Part shown: positions 58,650-64,000 of the stretch, piece after piece
Numbering within the stretch: the first letter of the stretch is position 1
Layout: each line of letters opens with the position of its first letter
From: Adhaeribacter rhizoryzae
Lineage (GTDB): Bacteria > Bacteroidota > Bacteroidia > Cytophagales > Hymenobacteraceae
Reading direction: 5' to 3'
Assembly: GCF_008629685.1 (NCBI RefSeq)
Contig: NZ_VWSF01000012.1
Span: 1-64,000 of the forward strand
DNA: 64,000 nt
Made by a program: the position numbers and the translations under genes
The notes under the pieces: model-generated
Told to the model about the DNA's origin: nothing
Databases searched by the model: none
What the model saw: the letters and a program-made list of their open reading frames with translations, nothing else

Positions 58650-59414
58650 TTATTTCAGAAATTCGGTAACTAAATTAAAAACCTCCTGCGGGGCTTCGGC
58701 GTGTACCCAGTGACCGGCGTTTTCTACGGTTTTAATTTGGGCCGCCGGAAATAATTTCTGAATCGGTTCGGTGTCGTACTGCGGTTTTATATAACCTGAA
58801 CGAGCGCCTTTGATAAATAATACGGGTTTGGAGAAAGCGGTTTCGGATTGCGTTTCTTTACCAACTTCTTCAATATTGGCTTCAATGGAGGCTAAGTTCA
58901 TGCGCCAGGCAAAAGTATTGTCTTCGGTCCGGTACAAATTCTTCGATAAAAACAGCCGTACTTCTTCTTCCGGAATATACTGGGCCAACGCCTGGTCTAT
59001 CTCGCCCCGGGTTTTAACCCCGGCAATATTCACCGAATTTAAAGCATTAATAATATCCTGATGATGAACGGGATACGCTCTGGGGGCAATATCTACCACA
59101 ATTAGCCTGGTTACCATATGGGGGTAGGTTAAAGCAAATTCCATGGCTACTTTGCCGCCCATCGAATGGCCCATAATGGCGGCCTCGGTTAGTTGCTGGT
59201 CTTGCATAAAAGTATGCAGATCCTCAGCCATCAGGTTGTAATTAAACTCCGTACTGTGGGGCGAGCGGCCATGGTTGCGCAGATCTACCAGAAAAACCCG
59301 GTATTGCTGCGATAAATATTTAGCTAAGGTTTGCCAGTTATCCGATAAACCAAATAAACCGTGCAAAATAACCAGCGGTGAGCCGGTACCCATTTCCCGG
59401 AAGTGTAGTTTCAT
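58650..59414 (-). CDS. Alpha/beta hydrolase (YbfF-like esterase)
   Basis: The protein has 254 residues. The oxyanion HGLFGLSDNW, the nucleophile elbow MGHSMGGKVAMEF (Ser in GHSMGG), the acidic member in KGARSGYI..., and the late His in AGHWVHAEAPQEVF form the catalytic triad. The LRNHGRSPHS segment is typical of YbfF-like esterases that hydrolyse short-chain thioesters or esters. It is cytoplasmic with no signal peptide. It is encoded 10 bases from the neighbouring membrane protein gene in the same direction, part of the pdxJ-mnmH-selD run. Confidence 0.93.
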   Translation of the reverse strand: MKLHFREMGTGSPLVILHGLFGLSDNWQTLAKYLSQQYRVFLVDLRNHGRSPHSTEFNYNLMAEDLHTFMQDQQLTEAAIMGHSMGGKVAMEFALTYPHMVTRLIVVDIAPRAYPVHHQDIINALNSVNIAGVKTRGEIDQALAQYIPEEEVRLFLSKNLYRTEDNTFAWRMNLASIEANIEEVGKETQSETAFSKPVLFIKGARSGYIKPQYDTEPIQKLFPAAQIKTVENAGHWVHAEAPQEVFNLVTEFLK

Positions 59415-59424
59415 AGTGCAGTTT

Positions 59425-60009
59425 TTAAATAAAGCAGATTGATTTATGCTCGACGTAGATGCGGTTGGTGTTTATAAATTTAGTAAGCTTATCCAGCGGC
59501 ATCAGCAGCGACGTTAAGGTTATTAAGCTGCCGTTTTTTATTTCAAAGGTAATATATTCGTAATTGCTCCAGAAAAACTTCTTCGACCCGCATTGTACGC
59601 GGGTGGCCCGCACAATGTCTTCTTTCCGGTAAAAAAGTTTATTCCGGACATCGTAAATTTTAAACGATTCATTTTTCTTATCCACTTCTACCAGCTTCTG
59701 AAAATCGTTAAAGAAATATTGAATATGCAGGGCAAATACCGGTAACGAAAAAGCTGCCAATATTACGCCTACGGTTAAGAGCAAAGCGGCTTCCAGCGGC
59801 GACATACGCGGTGCCGCAATATAAGTAATCACCAACGGACCGGCTATCATCAGGCAAAGCAAAGCCCAGAACAGCATAAAAAAATGCCGGCTGGGGTCGG
59901 GTACATAAACACTCCGTTCTTTGGAGAGCAACGTAATTAAAAACCGCAGCACGTAAAGCGCAGCGGCCACAAAGGCAAGGGTTTTTAGCAGTTTTATATA
60001 GATGGGCAT
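59425..60009 (-). CDS. Membrane protein with PH-like tail, unknown function
   Basis: About 194 residues from ATG 60009 (MPIYIKLLK; the frame's extra upstream residue is a TTG). Hydrophobic spans at about 8-26, 43-66 and 75-99, then a soluble C-terminal domain of ~90 residues beginning QKLVEVDKKNESFKIYDV with a RKEDIVRATRVQCGSKKFF segment, similar in layout to bacterial PH-like domains. No family name is certain. It overlaps the operon from pdxJ by spacing (16 bases from selD). Confidence 0.8.
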   Translation of the reverse strand: MPIYIKLLKTLAFVAAALYVLRFLITLLSKERSVYVPDPSRHFFMLFWALLCLMIAGPLVITYIAAPRMSPLEAALLLTVGVILAAFSLPVFALHIQYFFNDFQKLVEVDKKNESFKIYDVRNKLFYRKEDIVRATRVQCGSKKFFWSNYEYITFEIKNGSLITLTSLLMPLDKLTKFINTNRIYVEHKSICFI

Positions 60010-60025
60010 CAAGGCGGTATCGGGA

Positions 60026-61066
60026 TTATTTTATGGTGATAAATGGTTCCGAAATATTTTGGCGCGGTTGTAATTTACCAAACGGTTTTAAATTTAGGTT
60101 ATAATTCCTGAATACCTGCAACACTTCTTCGCGGCCTTCTGGTTCAACCGCAACGAGCAAACCGCCGCTGGTTTGCGGGTCGCAGAGTACGCCTTTTTGG
60201 TAATCGGTAAGGGCGGTTATTTTGTGGCCGTAGCTGTCGAAGTTGCGGGTAGTACCGCCAGGAAAAGCTTTCTGCGCTAAATATTCGTCTATTTCGGGTA
60301 AGCGGGGTACGGCGTCAAAATATATTTCGGCGGTCAGGTTGCTGCCTTCGCATACTTCGGCCAGGTGGCCTAGCAAACCAAAACCGGTAACATCGGTTAA
60401 AGCTTTTACAAATTTTGATTTTCCCAGGTAAGATCCAATTTTATTTAGCTGCATCATTTGCTGGGGCGCTAAATTGGCATGTTCTGGTTTTAATATTCCT
60501 TTTTTCTGAGCCGTGGTTAAAATACCAACCCCTAAAGGTTTCGTTAAATATAGTTCGCAGCCCGCCGTAGCGGTATTATTTTGTTTCAGGTTTTCGATGG
60601 CTACCATGCCGGTTACAGCCAACCCGAAGATAGGCTCGGGACTATCGATGCTGTGGCCGCCGGCCAGCGGAATACCGGCTTCGGCGCAAATACTCCGGCT
60701 GCCTTCTATCACTTTTTGGGCTACTTCGGGCGGGAGTTTATCAAGTGGCCAGCCTAGTACCGCAATAGCCATTAGCGGCGAGCCACCCATGGCGTACACA
60801 TCGCTAATTGCATTGGCCGAAGCTATCCGTCCGAAATCGTAAGCATCATCCACAATCGGCATAAAAAAATCGGTGGTACTGATAATAGCCCGGCCGTCGC
60901 CGATGGCGTACACGGCCGCATCGTCGCGGGAATGGTTACCGACTAATAAGTTGTGGTTATCGGGTGCTTGGGTAGCGGTTTTAAGAATGGTATCTAATAT
61001 TTTGGGTGAGATTTTGCAGCCGCAACCGGCGCCGTGGCTGTATTGGGTAAGTTTAAAGTCGGTCAT
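60026..61066 (-). CDS. selD: Selenide, water dikinase
   Basis: The protein has 346 residues. It makes selenophosphate from selenide and ATP. The N-terminal [10 protein letters not shown] loop carries the catalytic Cys17, not selenocysteine, and the following Lys. The PurM-like fold is marked by [56 protein letters not shown] and [14 protein letters not shown]. The adjacent gene mnmH is the only obvious user of selenophosphate in the window; neither selA nor selB is present here, so selenium use may be limited to tRNA. It follows mnmH on the same strand across 164 bases that contain heptad repeats. Confidence 0.97.
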   Translation of the reverse strand: MTDFKLTQYSHGAGCGCKISPKILDTILKTATQAPDNHNLLVGNHSRDDAAVYAIGDGRAIISTTDFFMPIVDDAYDFGRIASANAISDVYAMGGSPLMAIAVLGWPLDKLPPEVAQKVIEGSRSICAEAGIPLAGGHSIDSPEPIFGLAVTGMVAIENLKQNNTATAGCELYLTKPLGVGILTTAQKKGILKPEHANLAPQQMMQLNKIGSYLGKSKFVKALTDVTGFGLLGHLAEVCEGSNLTAEIYFDAVPRLPEIDEYLAQKAFPGGTTRNFDSYGHKITALTDYQKGVLCDPQTSGGLLVAVEPEGREEVLQVFRNYNLNLKPFGKLQPRQNISEPFITIK

Positions 61067-61095
61067 GTTTGGTTGTTTGTGGTAGATGAAAGTGG

Positions 61096-61145
61096 TTAGT
61101 TATTAGTTGTTAGTTGTTAGTTGTTAGGGCTTAGTTGTTAGTTGT
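61096..61145. repeat. TTAGTTG heptad tandem repeat
   Basis: A run of TTAGTTG/TTAGTTA units (about seven) between mnmH and selD, with one interruption (GGGC). Downstream at 61192-61210 lies CCCTAAATTAGGG, also seen near 346. Confidence 0.65.
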
Positions 61146-61230
61146 GCATGTTTAGTTCTTAACTTTTTATTTATGGAATTAACCTTTCTGCTTTCCCTAA
61201 ATTAGGGAAGGAGTTGCAGAAGAGCCAAGG

Positions 61231-62295
61231 CTAATCAGGCTGGCTAGTTGTTTTAATAGCTGTTTGTTTACGCTGTAGTACTTCTAATATTTGCTGGGTA
61301 TTTTCCGCTGCGTTGGTAGTAGGTAAAGGAATGGTAATAATTTGCTGCGGATTTTTATTTGCTAACTGATAAGAATAAGCTTTGTCGTAATAAACCAGGG
61401 CTAGTTCTACCATTTTCTCCATGTCATCGGTTTCGATGGCTTGCAACGCTTCTTTGGTAGCCAGGCCGCCTAAACGTTTTTTTATACGCAGAATGGCTTC
61501 GGTGAGCAAAGCTTTATCGGCCTGGCAATATTCCCGGGCCAGTTTCCGGATGCGTTCAATTTTGGGAACTTCTATCTTTATTAAAGTAGCGGCTTGCATC
61601 TGTTCGTAAAATGGCTTCGGAATATTTACCTTGCCAATGCTGATACCTTCGTCTTCGAGCCAGAGGCGTTTTGGTTGCCTAATATTTTGCCCGTACAGCG
61701 CCAGGGCAAAGTCGTTTTCGAATTGTTCGGTAGTGGTTTGCGGCGGCTGCCCGATGAGGCCGAAAGACGAACCTTTGTGGTGCGCCAGGTTTTCCAGATC
61801 AATAATGCTTTCGCTGGCTTGTTGCAATTGGTGTAATATTTCGGTTTTGCCGCTGCCGGTCATGCCGCCTAATATTACCAACGGGTATTTTTTCTCGAAC
61901 TGGGCTAGCGCAAAATGGCGGTAATCTTTGTAGCCGTGCTCTAACAGGTTTACGGTAAAACCGGCCAAATCCAGAAGCCAAGCCACGCCGTTGCTGCGCA
62001 TACCACCGCGCCAGCAATGCAGCAGTACTTCTTTCTGGGGCGCCAGCTTGGTAGCCAGTTTCACAAACCCCGACATTTTAGGGCCAAAATAATCCAGCCC
62101 AATTAAAATGGCTTTGTCGCGGCTAATTTGTTTGTAAGCGGTGCCTACCTGCTTGCGTTCCGCATCGGTAAACAACGGAAAACTTATTGCCCCCGGAATA
62201 TGGCCGGCCGTAAATTCCAGGGGGGCACGCACATCCAGCACCGGCAGCGAAGCGGCTTTTTCTAAAAATTGTTCGGTGGTGAGCTTGTTTATCAA
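61231..62295 (-). CDS. mnmH: tRNA 2-selenouridine(34) synthase MnmH
   Basis: The protein has 354 residues. It replaces sulfur by selenium at the wobble 2-thiouridine of tRNAs for Lys, Glu and Gln via a geranyl intermediate. An N-terminal rhodanese domain starts EKAASLPVLDVRAPLEF, with the catalytic Cys in VLLHCWRGGMRS, and is followed by the P-loop domain LVILGGMTGSGKTEIL that is characteristic of MnmH. It starts 3 bases from the pdxJ stop, so the two are translationally linked. It pairs with selD downstream. Confidence 0.96.
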   Translation of the reverse strand: MINKLTTEQFLEKAASLPVLDVRAPLEFTAGHIPGAISFPLFTDAERKQVGTAYKQISRDKAILIGLDYFGPKMSGFVKLATKLAPQKEVLLHCWRGGMRSNGVAWLLDLAGFTVNLLEHGYKDYRHFALAQFEKKYPLVILGGMTGSGKTEILHQLQQASESIIDLENLAHHKGSSFGLIGQPPQTTTEQFENDFALALYGQNIRQPKRLWLEDEGISIGKVNIPKPFYEQMQAATLIKIEVPKIERIRKLAREYCQADKALLTEAILRIKKRLGGLATKEALQAIETDDMEKMVELALVYYDKAYSYQLANKNPQQIITIPLPTTNAAENTQQILEVLQRKQTAIKTTSQPD

Positions 62296-62298
62296 AGG

Positions 62299-63012
62299 CT
62301 ACTGCAACTGTCTTAAATAAAGCTGAATCGTGTTTTCGAGACCAAAATACAAAGCATCGCAAATAAGGGCATGGCCGATAGAAACTTCGAGTAAGCCCGG
62401 AATATGCTGCTTTAAATATTTAAGGTTATCCAGGTCTAAATCGTGACCGGCGTTAATACCCAAGCCCAAAGCTACCGCCCGACGGGCAGCTTCGGCGTAA
62501 GGCGCTACGGCTTTAGCCGGATCTTGCAGGTAATTTTTGGCGTAAGCTTCGGTATACAATTCTATGCGGTCGGTGCCGGTTTGGGCTGCCCCTTCCACCA
62601 TTTCTACCACGGGGTCTACAAATATCGAAACGCGGGTACCAATGGCTTTTAAGTCCGAGATAACTTCTTTTAAATAAGCCTGGTGCTTGATGGTATCCCA
62701 GCCAGCGTTGGAGGTAATGGCATCGGGGGCGTCGGGTACCAGGGTAACTTGTTCGGGTTTAACTTTTTTCACCAGTTCCAGAAAATCTGGCGTCGGGTTG
62801 CCTTCAATATTAAACTCGGTGGTTACTACGGGCTTCAAGTCCAACACGTCCTGGTACCGGATGTGGCGCTCATCGGGGCGGGGGTGCACCGTAATGCCTT
62901 GCGCCCCAAAACGTTCGCAATCCAGGGCGGCTTGTACCACATCGGGTCGGTTGCCGCCGCGGGCATTCCGCAGCGTAGCAATTTTATTTATATTTACACT
63001 CAGCTTGGTCAT
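62299..63012 (-). CDS. pdxJ: Pyridoxine 5'-phosphate synthase
   Basis: The protein has 237 residues, the normal length. PdxJ condenses deoxyxylulose-5-phosphate with 3-amino-2-oxopropyl phosphate in de novo vitamin B6 synthesis. The TIM barrel shows [16 protein letters not shown] at the start, [20 protein letters not shown] (substrate-phosphate binding His and Arg), [22 protein letters not shown] and [15 protein letters not shown] near the end, with [16 protein letters not shown] as the last phosphate site. It is the first gene of the minus-strand run that continues into mnmH. Upstream 63013-63252 holds a palindrome and other short repeats. Confidence 0.97.
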   Translation of the reverse strand: MTKLSVNINKIATLRNARGGNRPDVVQAALDCERFGAQGITVHPRPDERHIRYQDVLDLKPVVTTEFNIEGNPTPDFLELVKKVKPEQVTLVPDAPDAITSNAGWDTIKHQAYLKEVISDLKAIGTRVSIFVDPVVEMVEGAAQTGTDRIELYTEAYAKNYLQDPAKAVAPYAEAARRAVALGLGINAGHDLDLDNLKYLKQHIPGLLEVSIGHALICDALYFGLENTIQLYLRQLQ

Positions 63013-63131
63013 AGTTAGTGGTTAGGTTATTGGCGGTTAAGGACTAGTTTTTAATTATTAACTATTAGGATTTTGGTTGAGGAAGAAAAATATTTCCTAA
63101 CATAATTAATTTTATAATCTGTTTATTGGTG

Positions 63132-63148
63132 TTAGTACGGCGTACTAA
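63132..63148. promoter_or_regulatory. Candidate operator between pdxJ and yqeY-like gene
   Basis: TTAGTAC-GGC-GTACTAA is a perfect 7+3+7 palindrome without a T-run, 105 bases before the yqeY-like start and 120 bases before pdxJ. Regulator unknown. Confidence 0.4.
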
Positions 63149-63252
63149 TAAATCAAAATTAATATCTTTTGTTAAGAATATTTATTTGCTTTGTGCTTAT
63201 TCTCTAAACCAGTTTAGGGTATTGTATTGGTATAAGTGTTAAATATAAAACT

Positions 63253-63714
63253 ATGAGTTTAAAAGAAAGAATAGAAGCGGATATAAAACAGGCCATGTTG
63301 GCGAAAGATAAAACCCGCCTGACGGCTTTACGCAGCATTAAGTCTTTAATATTACTGGCTGAAACCGAAAAAGGAGCACCGCAGGCGCTTACGTCCGAAT
63401 CGGAATTAAAATTATTGAACAAAGCTGCCAAGCAACGCCGCGAATCGGCGGAGGTTTATGCCAAGCAGTTCCGCAGCGACCTGGAAGAGGTTGAATTGGC
63501 CGAACTGGCGGTAATTGAAGAATATTTGCCGGCGCAACTCTCAGAAGCTGATTTGGTAGAGAAAATAGTGGAAATTATTCAACGGGTTGGCGCACAAGGT
63601 CCTTCAGATTTAGGCAAAGTAATGGGTGTAGCCGCCCGCGAGCTGAGCGGACAAGCCGATGGCAAAGCTATTTCAGCGGTAGTAAGTCGTTTATTAAACA
63701 ATACCAACGCCTAG
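63253..63714 (+). CDS. GatB/YqeY domain protein
   Basis: The protein has 153 residues, the full length of a free-standing YqeY. MSLKERIEADIKQAMLAKDK and TRLTALRSIKSLILLAE start the two-helix-bundle domain; IEEYLPAQLSEADL and GVAARELSGQADGKAISAVV correspond to the tail domain found at the end of GatB, where it binds tRNA. The free protein is widespread and thought to bind tRNA, but its role is not established. It is followed by the CvpA gene four bases later. Confidence 0.95.
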   Translation: MSLKERIEADIKQAMLAKDKTRLTALRSIKSLILLAETEKGAPQALTSESELKLLNKAAKQRRESAEVYAKQFRSDLEEVELAELAVIEEYLPAQLSEADLVEKIVEIIQRVGAQGPSDLGKVMGVAARELSGQADGKAISAVVSRLLNNTNA

Positions 63715-63718
63715 TACC

Positions 63719-64000
63719 TTGTCAACGTTTGATATTATCCTGTTAATTCCTTTGGCTTACGGCATTTTTCAAGGCTTCCGAAAAGGCTTATTGCAGGAAT
63801 TAGTGGCCATAATTGCACTGGTGCTGGGTTTTATTCTGGGGTTAAAATTATTAACTACGGTAATCCCGGTGGTGCAAGAATATATTGGCAATGCCTACGG
63901 GTTGCTGCCTTTTGTATCGTTTTTGGCAATATTTATTGCCGTTATTGTGGGCGTACGGTTTTTGGGGGTAATGCTGAAAACAGTGCTGGATTTTACCCCC
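63719..64000 (+). CDS. CvpA family membrane protein (start of gene, cut by window edge)
   Basis: A TTG at 63719, four bases after the yqeY-like stop, opens a frame that runs to the window end (94 codons). It encodes MSTFDIILLIPLAYGIFQGF, then RKGLLQELVAIIALVLGFIL, then further hydrophobic spans with IPVVQEYIGNAYGLLPFVSF. The FDIILLIPLAYGIFQGFRKG start is the CvpA signature (D-x(2)-x-L-P-x-x-x-G-x-x-x-G-x-x-x-G). CvpA proteins have four spans and act at the inner membrane in envelope stress and biofilm formation; about half of the gene is missing here. Overlap in spacing with the yqeY gene indicates an operon. Confidence 0.88.
   Translation, partial: MSTFDIILLIPLAYGIFQGFRKGLLQELVAIIALVLGFILGLKLLTTVIPVVQEYIGNAYGLLPFVSFLAIFIAVIVGVRFLGVMLKTVLDFTP

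Overview
This 64 kb window reads as ordinary chromosome of a free-living member of the Bacteroidota, most likely a Cytophagales / Hymenobacteraceae-type organism. The evidence is a SusC/SusD pair, a fused MurF-alanine racemase, a NagB fused to a PIG-L deacetylase domain, DUF4834, DUF4230 and DUF5686 proteins, and promoters of the Bacteroidota form TTTG-N17..23-TAnnTTTG. Genus is inference. No rRNA, tRNA, CRISPR array or phage was seen.

Layout. 1-6 kb: tail of an IS4-type transposase cut by the window edge, two tandem secreted paralogues of unknown function, a DHFR-like reductase, small membrane/hypothetical proteins, a GNAT acetyltransferase and a GDPD/PI-PLC-like lipoprotein-sized secreted enzyme. 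6.9-18.3 kb: a nutrient-uptake locus (SusC, SusD, an EEP-family phosphodiesterase lipoprotein), then a ROK regulator with a candidate palindromic operator, NagB-PIG-L and a secreted zinc phospholipase C-like protein. 18.4-31 kb: coiled-coil membrane protein, OsmC, HTTM protein, a Gly/Thr-repeat lipoprotein, DCC protein, CarB (without the C-terminal regulatory domain), a MITE-like inverted repeat, FkbM methyltransferase, DUF4834, YfhO, a D-cysteine desulfhydrase-like enzyme and DUF4230. 31-35.5 kb (minus strand): RecX, the two-step agmatine-to-putrescine pathway (AguA, AguB) and a GT2 glycosyltransferase. 35.5-42.2 kb: accessory segment with AT-rich orphan genes bounded by integron attC-like sites, plus NTF2-like, frameshifted DinB, DUF4256 and DUF5686 genes. 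42-57.5 kb: lipoproteins, RarD flanked by two direct repeats, a potassium channel with a zinc ribbon, MurF-Alr, lipocalin, a 38-residue peptide gene, KefB-type antiporter, SIMPL protein, FeoA-FeoB, polysaccharide deacetylase and an SDR. 57.6-63 kb (minus): a probable operon pdxJ-mnmH-selD-membrane protein-hydrolase-RsmI-like methylase ending in a PfpI remnant. 63.2 kb to the end: YqeY and the start of a CvpA protein.

Most interesting signals. (1) Three attC-like sites and up to four AT-rich, promoter-poor orphan genes that start directly after a GTTRRRY-like core. In one case the first ten bases of the segment are the exact reverse complement of the core at the start of its own attC-like site, as expected of an integron gene cassette; no integrase is in the window. 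(2) A family of short palindromic MITE-like repeats sharing a GTCATYC core and TGCG-YTAA termini, two copies of which bracket rarD. (3) A 232 bp MITE-like element with arms of about 57 bp. (4) A one-base frameshift in a DinB gene at a C4 run. (5) Promoter motifs that correct three start codons (carB, murF-alr, FkbM).
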